64,000 nt of DNA from Mycoplasmataceae bacterium (GTDB lineage Bacteria > Bacillota_I > Bacilli_A > Mycoplasmatales > Mycoplasmoidaceae), in contig JAISBY010000006.1 in NCBI GenBank assembly GCA_031265955.1, positions 1 to 64,000 of the forward strand, written 5' to 3'. The first letter of the stretch is position 1. Each line of letters begins with the position of its first letter. Shown piece after piece: positions 8,903 through 19,244 of this stretch. A program made the translations under genes and the position numbers. Below the pieces are notes generated by a model that was given only the letters and a program-made list of their open reading frames with translations, was not told where the DNA came from and searched no databases.

Positions 8903-10726
8903 ATGAATGCTTCGTATTTTGGTAATTTATTTATGTGTGCTAGCATTACTTTGCTATTTAGTTTGCTAGTCTTTGCCTTCATACTTTCAATTAAAAACAC
9001 TAATATTTACCGTAATCATATTGAAACTAAAAAATGGTTTTGACCAGCCTGCGATACTATTATCGGGACTGTGGTAGGTTTATTGGCTTTCTTCACTTTT
9101 TATTTATCATCTTTGTCTACTTCTAATATGATTAATTCAATTAGTGTAATTTTGATTTTGTTACCAGGTTGCTTATACACTAGTCCATATTTTGCGTTGG
9201 GTGGAATTTTACCAGTAGTTATAGGGATGACAACATTATTTGTTCCCACTAACGTCATGATTATCTATGTAGTCATTAGTTATTTGATCTATTTGATAGT
9301 TTCCTTTGTTTTTCATTATGTGTTACCGAAATTAACCATATTTATTAAAACAATATTAAGTCAAATTGCTTTTATATTGCTTCAGATTATCCTAATGGTA
9401 ATATTGAATTATGTCATCAACATTCAACCCATAGAATTACATAATCAACTTTGAGCCACATCCACTATTTTGCAAGTTTTTATTGCAATCAATTGAATAA
9501 CATGCATTTATATTAGTAAGATCTATAAAAAAACACAAACAATGAATCACCAAGTGATTCATGATTACAAATATTTTATTACCGCCAATTATATTTATGA
9601 TGAAATAAATGAGTTTATCAAAGATCATAATGTCCAATATGCTTACATAATTGGGTTTTCCATTAAAAACATTCGAAAAGGTCCGTACACGGTAAGCGAA
9701 AGAATTATTAATGGTTTCAAGCAAAGCACCGCTGATGACATTCATCATTTCTTTCGCGAAAAAAATGAAAAATTATTTTTTACGAGCGACGAAGGCTATT
9801 TCTTTGTGTTAGTTAAGACAAATGTATTGTGCACTAAAAATCTCAAATTATCATATTTCAATAATTATCAAACGGAACGTCCTAAAAAGGATTTGATAAG
9901 TAAATTTCAAGATTTAATTTTTTCACCATTTTTATATCAAGGGATACAAATTAAAGCTGAAACTAATTTAATGGTTGGTATTTACGGCGTACACAGTAAT
10001 GATATTTTTTATTTAATTCAAAGTCTACAGACGATGATCGAATGATTTGAGCCTAGAGAAGATTACAATAAAGTTCAATTATTCGATTCAAAGTTAGAGT
10101 TCGTTTCTAACTCTGATATGGAACAATTTCAGCAATTAAAACAAGTGATAAATATTAATGACATTAGATTGAAAACGACACACATTCAATATAACGAAAC
10201 AGAAATTATTGTTCCAGTTTTTTCATTGATGAAACTTGCTGCATTTAACGCTGGTTCCATTGTGAAAACGACTCCGAATTATTTAAGACCAATAATGTTG
10301 AAGCACCTATCGGCTAAAGCATTGCAATGATTTTCAATTAACAATAATAATCCCAGCGTCAAATTAATGATTTCTTACCCGCTTGAATCATTAGCAAATT
10401 TTAGTTTTTCCGCTCAAATGTTTTATAGCAAACTATCAAAACTTGATATTCCTGCGAAACAAATCATTTTGCGATTGAATTTAAAATATTTACCAATCAA
10501 TTATTCTGATACTAACTTATCAAAAAATATTCAGGACTTAAAGAAAATTGGAATCAATATTGTTTGTTCGTATGTTAATGCCCATAACATTGATTTTGTT
10601 TCGTTAATTAGTCCATATTTTGTATTTTATCGCAAAGTAAATCAAGAAAATGACAAGCAAAAAGAATACAACATTCTTTTAAAAAAATTATTAGCCAAGT
10701 CAAAAGTTAAATACTACAGTCGTTAA
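8903..10726 (+). CDS. Membrane protein with degenerate EAL-like cytoplasmic domain
   Basis: 607 residues. About seven hydrophobic segments fill residues 1-205, followed by a soluble region. Residues 400-590 follow the order of an EAL phosphodiesterase fold (IIVPVFSLMKLAAFNAG, LRPIMLKHLSAKALQWF, VKLMISYPLESL, LPINYSDTN..., LKKIGINIVCSYVNAHNIDF), but the EAL motif and metal ligands are absent, so c-di-GMP hydrolysis is unlikely. The middle part may be a decayed GGDEF or PAS domain. It lies 23 bases before the diadenylate cyclase gene, suggesting a role in nucleotide signalling. TATAAT at 8886-8891 makes it leaderless. Fold assignment is by eye. Confidence 0.6.
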
Positions 10727-10749
10727 TTACTAATATAATATTTGCTTAT

Positions 10750-11451
10750 ATGTGAGTTGATTTAGCCGTTACACTTGATGTCGTTATTGTTGTCTTATTG
10801 ATTGCTTTAATTGCTGTTCAAATTTTAACCGCTATTTATGGCGTTGAAATTAAGAACTTTTTTTACCGCTTACGTTTTACTAAAAAAAGACAACGTGATG
10901 ACATTAAATTTCTATTAGATTTTTTCAATAATTTAGCAAGTACATTGGTAAAATTATCTGCTGATCGTGTTGGAGCATTGATTGTAATTGAAAATAAAGA
11001 CAGTTTAACCCCGTACATCAATATTGGAAATAAGATTGATGCTGCCTTTTTTCCAGAATTCATTACTACTGTTTTTTACAACCATAAATCAGCGCTTCAT
11101 GATGGAGCAATAATTATTCGCAATTGAAGAATTGCCTCGTTATCTAGTTATTTGCCAATGACTAAAAAAATTGTCAATGTCGAATACGGAGCCCGACACC
11201 GTGCGGCTTTTGGTATTTGTGAAAAATATGATTGCTTCGCCTTTGTTGTTAGTGAAACTAATGGTAATATTACTGCGATGCATTTAGATGAATTTAAGCG
11301 TTTAAGTCAATCTCCGGAAAAATTGGTTATTGAAATAATTAAATTATTTTCTAGTGCTGGAACGTTTAAAGAACATAAAACAACAAGTAAAACAAATATC
11401 GTTGACGAAGCTGAGAAATTTAACAAACGCAATCAAATTAAACAGAAATAG
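10750..11451 (+). CDS. cdaM: Diadenylate cyclase, single-helix CdaM type
   Basis: 233 residues: one N-terminal membrane helix, a short coiled linker, then a DAC domain. The signature DGA (ALHDGAIII) and RHR (YGARHRAAFG) motifs of the active site are present. It joins two ATP into c-di-AMP, which in mollicutes controls potassium and osmotic homeostasis. CdaM of M. pneumoniae has the same layout. The start ATG reads MWVDLAV with TGA as Trp; TATAAT at 10734-10739 makes the message leaderless and separate from the upstream gene. Confidence 0.92.
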
Positions 11452-11479
11452 TTTGATGTGTTAAAATCTTTACACTATT

Positions 11480-11568
11480 GGAGACGTACTCAAGTGGTTA
11501 AGAGGACACCCTGCTAAGGTGTTAGATCGTTCTGCGATGCATGAGTTCGAATCTCATCGTCTCCGCCA
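11480..11568 (+). tRNA. tRNA-Ser(GCT)
   Basis: 89 bases with a GGAGACG/CGTCTCC acceptor stem, a long variable arm, TTCGAATC in the T loop and encoded CCA. The anticodon loop CTGCTAA gives GCU, reading AGU/AGC serine codons. Confidence 0.97.
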
Positions 11569-11649
11569 GATACCCTTTTTAAGTTAACTACTTAAAGGAC
11601 GAGATTAATAATTATTTAGAAAAATATAAGCAATTTAGCTTTGCTATAT

Positions 11650-11898
11650 TTATTTTTTTATTACAGTAGGTGTTTGAATACCTAGATGATCAAATAAAAC
11701 ATTAAATTTAATGTTGATGTTATCTTGAAACTTTTCAAAATCATTCTTATTAACAAAAATATGATTAATTTCTTTTTTGAATTCATTAAATTCATCACGA
11801 GTTACATACTTAGGTAGACGTGTGCCAACTTTGTTAGCATTAACCACAAATTCGTCTGCACTAATTCTTTTTTCGATATGAACATTATATTTTGTCAC
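11650..11898 (-). CDS. DUF16-like small coiled-coil protein
   Basis: 82 residues from a GTG start. The stretch KYVTRDEFNEFKKEINHIF resembles the YVTRKEFNEFK core of DUF16 proteins that are multicopy in M. pneumoniae, and the rest is amphipathic helix. GGGAGG lies 12 bases before the GTG and TATAAT lies between, so the message may be nearly leaderless. Function of the family is unknown. No ATG alternative is in frame. Confidence 0.6.
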   Translation of the reverse strand: MTKYNVHIEKRISADEFVVNANKVGTRLPKYVTRDEFNEFKKEINHIFVNKNDFEKFQDNINIKFNVLFDHLGIQTPTVIKK

Positions 11899-11947
11899 GT
11901 TTATATTATACCTCCCTTCATAATTTACCTAAATAGCGGCATGTTTT

Positions 11948-12319
11948 CTACATTACCTCACAGCAAATGTATTTTAAAATAGAAAGTTCGCCAAAATCTA
12001 CGTTTATAGGAATGGTTTGATTATTAAAAGAGAACGATGTTTCTACTGACAATCAATAAACGTATTTATCACTTTCTTGATCTTTGAATGTCAACCACGC
12101 TTTATATTTCGCTTCATTTATTTCAATATGACAAGTTTTAACTGCAACTGTATCTATCATGTTGTGTGTTTTTTTAGAAACAGAAATAGAGGTAGTTGAA
12201 CTATCGCTTGTAAACAAACAATTTTCAATTACATGTAATTTAACATAGCAAAACACTAAGACTAAGAAAACTGTAGCCAGAATTGAAAATGTAATTAGGT
12301 ATTTAATTGTCTTAGTCAT
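11948..12319 (-). CDS. Small membrane-anchored protein, unknown
   Basis: 123 residues with one N-terminal membrane helix (ITFSILATVFLVLVFCYV) and a beta-rich external part of about 90 residues carrying several cysteines. No family recognised. A TGA codon is read as Trp near residue 89. It lies between the DUF16-like gene and engB on the same strand. Confidence 0.65.
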
Positions 12320-12340
12320 CCCTATATATGTAATATGGGT

Positions 12341-12368
12341 AAAAAAATAAATTTGCTAAATTATTTTT
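12341..12368 (+). repeat. 28-bp inverted repeat, left copy
   Basis: Perfect reverse complement of 13011-13038. It overlaps the engB stop codon and is itself nearly palindromic (AAAAATAA...TTATTTTT), so it can also act as a bidirectional hairpin. Confidence 0.8.
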
Positions 12369-12933
12369 GGATTTGTTTTAAAGTATCATGGATTATCTTG
12401 TTCAATTGATTGATATTTATTTTGTTTTTAGCACTAATAAAAATTAATTTTTCAGGTTGAATTTTTAGGTACTTACAAATTTGATGTTTTTTGTTTGAAT
12501 AGGTAGACATTGATTGTTTATCAATCTTATTTAAGATAACAAAATGGTTTTTAAACTTGCCTTGAAAATATTTGCTCATTTCCACATCAAGGTTAGTAAT
12601 AACGTTGGCATCGCAAACTTGAAAAATAGCATACAAATTAATTCTCTTTGATAAGTATTCGTCAATGATACTAGCAACTTTTTGTTTGGTTTGGCGACTA
12701 CCAAGCATAAAACCATATCCTGGTAGATCTACTAATCGATAAGTACCAAAGTCGTAAAAGTTAACTAATTGAGTTCTACCAGGTGTTTTTGATGATTTGG
12801 CAATTTGTTGATTTGCAAGAGCATTAATAATGGTAGACTTACCGACATTACTTCGTCCGATGAAACAAAGTTCAGTTGTTTGATCATTGATTCAACTTTG
12901 AAAACTACTAGCGGATTTAATAAAATGAGGCAT
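12361..12933 (-). CDS. engB: Ribosome biogenesis GTP-binding protein EngB/YsxC
   Basis: 190 residues. G1 is GRSNVGKST, G3 is DLPGYGF, G4 is NKID and G5 is SAK, with the EngB-specific TPGRTQ in switch I. It is an essential GTPase for large-subunit assembly. The start is the ATG giving MPHFIKSASSFQSW; one TGA encodes that Trp. It is flanked by 28-bp inverted repeats. Confidence 0.95.
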
Positions 12934-13010
12934 GTGTTAATTATGTATTAGTAATAATAAAAAGTGATAAGTTTATGACTACTTGACGTCATTACTTTTT
13001 GATCAAATTT

Positions 13011-13038
13011 AAAAATAATTTAGCAAATTTATTTTTTT
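13011..13038 (+). repeat. 28-bp inverted repeat, right copy
   Basis: Perfect reverse complement of 12341-12368, about 640 bp apart, bracketing engB and its upstream region. Weaker similarity (CAAAT) continues outside the identical core. Confidence 0.8.
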
Positions 13039-13056
13039 GCCTGTATTAAATAACAT

Positions 13057-13065
13057 GGGGGGGGG
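13057..13065 (+). repeat. G9 tract forming the ribosome-binding site
   Basis: Nine G, starting in an upstream ATG and ending in GGAG four bases before the ATG of the next gene. Slippage would change Shine-Dalgarno strength or spacing; with one more G the upstream ATG would come into frame with the gene. Confidence 0.9.
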
Positions 13066-13071
13066 AGTGAA

Positions 13072-13596
13072 ATGAAAAATAATAAGGTGCCAATCATTGT
13101 GATGATGTCTACAAATATGTTCGTAGATAAACTTGAAGACATTAGAGGTATTTGCAAACAGTGCAAAGCAAAAGAAGTTTTAGACGATGCTGTCGACATT
13201 ATTTTGTTTTATTTTAATGATAACGAATTATGAATACGAGCAAAACAAAAAATACAACTACTAGTAGTTGGACGGATAAATTTTAAGCTATCGCCTAAAC
13301 GTGTTATCATAATGGAGGAAATGAAAAACATAATTGTTGAACCGCCACAGCCACCAGCCTGGTTTTTAGAATTTGAAAAAAGATTCTTGAAATTTCAAAC
13401 AGAAATGTTGAAATTTCAAGAAATGGTAATGGCCCGTTTTGATAAACAAGATGAATTTAATAAATATGTCATTGCAAGACTTGACTATATGGATACCCAT
13501 CAACCAACTTGGTTTAAACAATGAGTTAAAACTGATTTTAATCCATTAAAACATCGAATAGATAATATCGTTAAACTGAATAATTTAAAAGAATAG
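13072..13596 (+). CDS. Hypothetical protein with poly-G translation switch
   Basis: 174 residues. The N-terminal 80 residues are a compact basic domain with two close cysteines; the C-terminal half is a proline motif (EPPQPPAWFLEFEK) followed by a coiled coil with repeats of FxKFQxxM and the motif QPTWFKQ. A similar C-terminal motif (RPTWFAKQ) occurs in the partial gene at the right end of the window, so this is a small paralogous family. Start chosen at 13072 because the poly-G/GGAG element is correctly spaced; 13055 is an out-of-frame alternative. Function unknown. Confidence 0.7.
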
Positions 13597-13608
13597 CTAC
13601 CAACAGAT

Positions 13609-13839
13609 TTATTTATTACCCTTACTTTTCATCATATTCATAATTTGATGAATTTGTTGTTCTGAAGGTTTGCGCCCCATTTGCGTATACATCGCCCTTA
13701 TTTGGTCTTCAGTAATGGGTGGATTCTCGCGCATTTGTTTCTTAAATACTTTAGTCGCAATATAAAAACCTAATAAACCACCGATTACTAACGCTCCGAT
13801 TACCCCTAATACTATTCCAACTATTGTTCCTGTTCCCAT
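13609..13839 (-). CDS. yneF: UPF0154 (YneF-like) small membrane protein
   Basis: 76 residues: one Gly-rich N-terminal membrane helix, then the family signature NPPITEDQIRAMYTQMGRKPSEQQI and NMMK. Start chosen at MGTGTIV, preceded by AGAAGG; an upstream in-frame Met would overlap tkt. It follows tkt, a neighbourhood also known from Bacillus subtilis. Function unknown. Confidence 0.88.
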   Translation of the reverse strand: MGTGTIVGIVLGVIGALVIGGLLGFYIATKVFKKQMRENPPITEDQIRAMYTQMGRKPSEQQIHQIMNMMKSKGNK

Positions 13840-13865
13840 TTTATGCCTTCTTACTTCGTTTGATA

Positions 13866-15842
13866 TCAATTAATAATTTTATCGGTTATTTTTGTAGGTG
13901 TCAAATCAAAATAATCTAAAACATCGGCTGGTTTACCAGATTTACCAAATTGGTTAATTCCAATGGTAAAGTCAGCGTATTTATACCAAGGTGCGGTTGA
14001 GGCAAATTCAATACTAACAATTGGTTTACCATCAAGAATAGTTTCTTTATAGTTTGTCCCTTGCGATTCAAACAGCTCAACTGATGGCATGGAAATAACC
14101 CGAGCTTTAATCCCTTTATTTTTTAGCAACTCACTTACTTCAATGGCGATAGGCACTTCGCTACCAGTTGCGATTATGTTAATTTGGTGTTTTGGAATAG
14201 GGTAAATAACATAACCACCAAATTTAGCATCATCAAGCGATGAAGGATATTGCTTGACATTTCCTCTAGAAGTAATGATTGTGGTCGGATGATCAACTGA
14301 TCTGATTGCGTGTGAAAGTGCTAATTCACATTCCGTTAAATTGGCTGGTCTGAATAAGAAGTGATTAGGAATCAAGCGTAGTGTCGGAATTTGTTCAATT
14401 GGTTGATGCGTTGGTCCGTCTTCACCAACGGTAAGACTATCGTGACTATAGACATTAATGGAAGGAATATGACTAATTGCCGCTAAACGAATCGCATTTT
14501 TGTTGTAATCACTAAAGGATAGGAAAGTAGAAGTAATCGCTCTACACCCACCATGGATAGTAATGCCATTATTAATTGCAGCCATTGCAAACTCACGAAC
14601 ACCATAATAAATGTTTTGGCCATCTTTATTATGATCGTTGAAGGCAATAGACTTTCGAGCGGTAATTAAAGTGGACGCTGTTAAATCTGCTGCACCCGCA
14701 AAAAAAGTAGAATTATTTTCTAAAGCTGGTTGTAATACATCGCTCATCAAATTACGTGTCGCTATTTCTGGTTTCACTTGATAATTTTTATACCAATCTC
14801 AAGTGAAATTAAATTGATTTTGATTTAATTTCATGTATTGGTTATATAGATTGATGTCTTTGCTTTCCAATTTTTGTAAAGCTAAGTTAAATTGACGTTG
14901 TGCTTCAATCCCGCGTTTACGAAGGATTGACATGTCTTCGCGAACGCTTGGATGAATTTCAAAAGAATCAACCTTGTAATTTAAATTGCTTCTTAATTCT
15001 TGAATTTGTTCACTATTGAGTGGCGAACCATGAACGGCATTTGTATTTTGTAAACGGCTGCCAAAACCAATGATGGTATTACATTCAATAACAGTTGGGT
15101 ATTGACTAAGTTTAGCACGAGCAATGGCATTAGCCACTTGGTTAGTGTTGTTAGCATTCTTAACTTTAATGTAATTTCACTTATATGTTTCAAACATTTT
15201 TTTAACATTGTAGTTAGTAGAATCGTGCACCTTACCATCTAATTGAATTTTGTTGGAATCATATAACATGATTAGTTTGTTAAGTTTCAATCGACCTGCT
15301 AGAGCAATCGCTTCTTGACCTACACCCTCTTCTAAACAACCATCACCAAATAACACGTATGTGTGGTGGTCAATAAATTTACCATATTTGTTAAATTTAT
15401 TAGCTAGTTTGCTTTCAGCAATTGCCATTCCCACGCCCATAGCAATACCTTGTCCTAAAGGCCCAGTCCCGACTTCGATTCCAGGAAGAATATGATTTTC
15501 AGGGTGACCAGGACATTTAGAATTTAGTTGACGGAAGTTTTTTAAATCATCCATTTTAATTGACTCTAATCCTGATATTAGCATTGTGGCATATAGCATC
15601 GCACTACCATGACCGGCTGATAAAACAAAACGGTCACGGTTAAAGTAAAAAGGATCTTGCGGGTTAATTTTTAAATGGTTACGAAACAAAGCATACATAA
15701 TTGGTGCCGCTCCTAAAGCAATACCAGGATGACCTGATTTAGCTTTAGCAATGGCTTCAACGGCAAGCAAACGGATGGTATTAGTACTTAATTTTGAAAA
15801 TTCAGTTATTTGCTTATTAAATATTTTTTTAGGGAATGTCAT
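13866..15842 (-). CDS. tkt: Transketolase
   Basis: 658 residues, standard length. Thiamine-diphosphate motif GDGCLEEGVGQEAI with the DSNKIQLDG loop is present, as are SGHPGIALGAAPI at the N-terminus and VGEDGPTHQPIEQ in the pyrimidine domain. It moves two-carbon units between sugar phosphates, giving pentoses for nucleotides. Several TGA codons encode Trp. It is the first gene of a tkt-yneF pair. Confidence 0.97.
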
Positions 15843-15929
15843 AATGGGAATTATAAATTAATACGCATACATATTTATCTAAATATTTACAAAAATAAGT
15901 AATTAGTAACAACAAAGAGCAACCGATGT

Positions 15930-16040
15930 TATAATGACAACATGATTTTCTTTTTTGTTTAATGCATAAACAAGTGTAAACAAACGCCGTTATCGAAATA
16001 TCAAGCAAAGGGTTATTAAAAAGCCTTTTGCTTTTTTGTT
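15930..16040 (+). promoter_or_regulatory. Promoter, leader and terminator-like hairpin before a repeat lipoprotein
   Basis: TATAAT at 15930-15935 is followed by a 60-base leader and a hairpin: AAGCAAAGGG (16003-16012) with CCTTTTGCTT (16024-16033), then TTTTGTTTT. The gene starts at 16097 behind TAGGAG. Same order as the leaders at 250, 37941 and 50201, but without a simple repeat. Confidence 0.6.
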
Positions 16041-16096
16041 TTATTACTAGAACTAAAAAAAGAGAATCATTAAAAATCAATTAGGAGATTTAAGAA

Positions 16097-16795
16097 ATGA
16101 AAAAAATAAAATCAATACTTGCTATAAGTTCGTTAGGAGTATTATCAATCGGAACCGCTGCTGCTATAGTCGGTTGTAATAAAACAAGCAACACTGATGT
16201 AGAATTAGTTAGTTTAGCAGCTAACGGAACACCAGGAATAGAAACTACTACCAAGTTAACTTTAACAACGAATATAAACATCAAGAATTTAAAAAAAGAT
16301 GATATTACTATTACTGATACTAACACATCTACTAAATTAACTGTTGGTACAATTAAATTAATTAGTGATACAACTTACGATATTAATATCACTGGAACAT
16401 GAGGCAACGGTGATGTTGTTTCTATCACAATAAACAAAAAAGGTTATACATTTGTTGGTAGTCCTAATGTTAAAATAAATAAAGATGATAATATCCATGT
16501 ACAATTAAAATCATTAACAGCCGATGGAGCGTCAGGTGATCAAACTACAACTGAACTATTCTTAGACACAGATAAAACTATTGCAAATTTAGTGATAGCT
16601 GATATTACTGTTAAAAATGATACTTCATCCAAAACATTAACTGTTGATAAAGTTACTTTTACTACTTCTCCTACATATACTATCGCCATAGATGGCGAAT
16701 GAAATGATAGTGATATTGCCTCTATTACAATCAAAAAAACTGGTTATACATTTACTGGTAGCCCAACTACTAAATTAAATAAAACTAGTGTTTAA
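16097..16795 (+). CDS. Lipoprotein with two tandem Ig-like repeats
   Basis: 232 residues. Lipobox AAAIVGC. The mature protein is two homologous modules of about 95 residues, both opening V[EQ]L[VK]SL[AT]A[ND]G and closing SITI.K.GYTF.GSP..K[IL]NK, a beta-sandwich Ig-like pattern. Three TGA-coded Trp fall at equivalent places (TW/GEW). Likely an exposed adhesin or antigen. A Shine-Dalgarno is present, in contrast to leaderless neighbours. Confidence 0.88.
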
Positions 16796-16876
16796 TCGCA
16801 AATTATCATTTCATTATCAATCTAATGTATTAGTAATATATAATGAACGAATTATAAAAATTAGGTAGGACAATAT

Positions 16877-17446
16877 ATGGGTTTTTTCAGTAAAATATTC
16901 GGTAAAAAAAATAAAGAAGGTGCAAATAGCGTATTAGAAATTTGTGCGCCAGTTGATGGTGAGGTAGTCTCAACAGCTAAAGTAAAAGACGAAACTTTTA
17001 GTCAAGATATGATTGGACATGGCTTTGCAATGATTCCAACTAACGGAGATTTTGTAGCTCCAATTGATGGTGAGCTTACTTTAGTCGCTGAAACTGGACA
17101 TGCTTTTTCCATTAAAGCTAATAATGGTGTAGAAATTTTAATCCATATTGGTATTGATACAGTCAATATTAATTCAGCTGATGCAAGCGGTAAATCCAAA
17201 ACTAAAGCACAACGTAAACCTGGTGATCCACTTGAAGGGTTTAAGATTTTAGCTAAGACTGGTGACAACGTTAAAAGAGGCACACCAATCATTACAGCTG
17301 ATATTGATTTTATTAAGTCTAAAAAATTGGATACCATTACACCTATTGTTATCATCAATAATGAATTTAGTGCTAATAAAACATTATCAAGTATTTTAGT
17401 TAGTGGGCAAGTAACTAAAGGTACAAAAGTTATTGAAATTAAGTAA
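16877..17446 (+). CDS. crr: PTS glucose-type EIIA component
   Basis: 189 residues. EIIA-Glc fold with APVDGEVV, MIGHGFAMIP and the phosphoacceptor His in EILIHIGIDTVN; a second active-site His is in ETGHAFSIK. It receives phosphate from HPr and passes it to EIIB. The N-terminal 15 residues (MGFFSKIFGKKNK) are the usual membrane-affine amphipathic helix. Nine bases separate it from ptsI, one operon. Confidence 0.95.
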   Translation: MGFFSKIFGKKNKEGANSVLEICAPVDGEVVSTAKVKDETFSQDMIGHGFAMIPTNGDFVAPIDGELTLVAETGHAFSIKANNGVEILIHIGIDTVNINSADASGKSKTKAQRKPGDPLEGFKILAKTGDNVKRGTPIITADIDFIKSKKLDTITPIVIINNEFSANKTLSSILVSGQVTKGTKVIEIK

Positions 17447-17454
17447 TTAATTCC

Positions 17455-19179
17455 ATGAGTAAGCTTTTAAAGGGTATCGGTGCTAGTGCAGGAATTGCCA
17501 TTAGTAAAGCTTATTTATTAACTCAACCCCATTTTCAAATTGATGATAAAACAGTTACAGATACTAATGTTGAAATTAAAAGATATGACAAAGCGATTCA
17601 ACTTACTGTCGAGCAATTAACTAAAATTAAAGATATTGCCATTAGTAAGATTGGTAAGGAAAAAGCCGATGTCTTTGAAGCACATATTCAAATTGCGCAA
17701 GATCCTGAAATTAAACAAGAAGTTGAAAACACAATTAATGGCACCAAAGTGAATGTTGCTTTTGCAATTGATCATGTTTTTAACAAATATCATGAAATGT
17801 TTAAGGTGATGGAAGACACTTATTTCAAAGAGAGAGCTGCTGATGTAGTTGATGTCAAGAAACGAGTTTTAAGTAATATTTTAAATATTCCATTGCCTGA
17901 TATTGCTAGCATTAATCAAGAAGTAGTTGTAGTGGCGCATGATCTAACGCCATCCGAGACGGCACTTTTAGATAAAAAATATGTTAAAGCCTTCATTACT
18001 GAAATTGGAGGCAGAACTAGTCATGCCGCTATCATGGCGCGTACTATGGAGATTCCTGCTGTTCTTGGGGTAACTGATATTCTAAAAAACATAAACGCTG
18101 GTGAGCTCATTGGTTTAAATGGTATTACTGGTGAAATTGAAATTAGTCCTAACGATAGCAAAGAATGAGAAAATAAAATTCAAACTTTCCTAAAAGAAAA
18201 AGAAGAATTAAAAAAATATATCAATGTGCCAACCGTTACCACAGATGGACATAAAGTGGAAATTAGTGCTAACATTGGTAAACCAGCTGATGCAGCAACT
18301 GCTTTAGCTCAAGGTGCAGAAGGCATTGGTTTATATCGTAGTGAATTTTTATATATGGATAATGAACATTGACCAACGGAAGAAGAACAGTTTGAAGGTT
18401 ATAAATCTGTTTTAGAACAAATGAGTGGCAAACTAATTGTCATTCGTACACTAGATATTGGTGGTGACAAAAAATTATCATATTACCAATTTCCACAAGA
18501 AATGAATCCGTTTCTAGGATATCGAGCGATTCGTTTTTGTTTAGATAATAAGGAAATTTTTAAAACACAATTAAGAGCGTTAGGTCGCGCTTCTGCTTTT
18601 GGTAAGTTAGGAATTATGTTCCCCATGGTAGCGACAATTGATGAATTCAAAGAAGCTAAAGTATTAGTTGATGCCACTTTTGCTGAACTACGTAAAGAAG
18701 GTCATAAAGTTAGTGATAGCGTTCAAATCGGGATGATGACAGAAATTCCTTCGTCAGCAGTTTTGGCAAAACAATTCGCTAAATATGCAGATTTCTTTTC
18801 TATCGGCACTAACGATTTAAACCAATATGCTTTTGCTTGTGATCGTATGTCACAAAAAGTATCGTATTTATACCAACCGAATAACCCATCTTTATTAAGA
18901 TTAGTAAAGATGACAATTGATGGTGGGCACAGCAATAAACACTGAGTGGGTATGTGCGGTGAAATGGCTGGCGACATTAATTCAGTTCCTATTTTATTAG
19001 GGTTAGGATTAGACGAATTTTCTATGAGTGCCACGTCCATCCCTAAAGCTAGAAAAATTATCAATAATCTTTCATTTGCAGAATGTCAAAAATTAGCTGA
19101 AAAAGCAATTGATTTAGAGACTATTGAACAAGTGAATAATTTAGTTTCTAATTTCTTAAAACAGAAAAATTTGTCTTAA
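17455..19179 (+). CDS. ptsI: PTS enzyme I (phosphoenolpyruvate-protein phosphotransferase)
   Basis: 574 residues. The phosphorylated His is in [12 protein letters not shown]; the PEP-binding barrel shows [21 protein letters not shown] and the C-terminal catalytic Cys in [10 protein letters not shown]. It starts the PTS phosphorelay from phosphoenolpyruvate in the cytoplasm. Three TGA codons are Trp. Cotranscribed with crr. Confidence 0.97.
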
Positions 19180-19244
19180 AGCTTCTGTTCATTTAACACT
19201 TTGCATTAAGAATATTTATCAGCAAAGTATAATTGTGAGTAATT

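Noticed and set aside
13255-13270. Perfect 16-bp palindrome CAACTACTAGTAGTTG
   Set aside because: It lies inside a coding sequence with no promoter or repeat nearby; probably chance.
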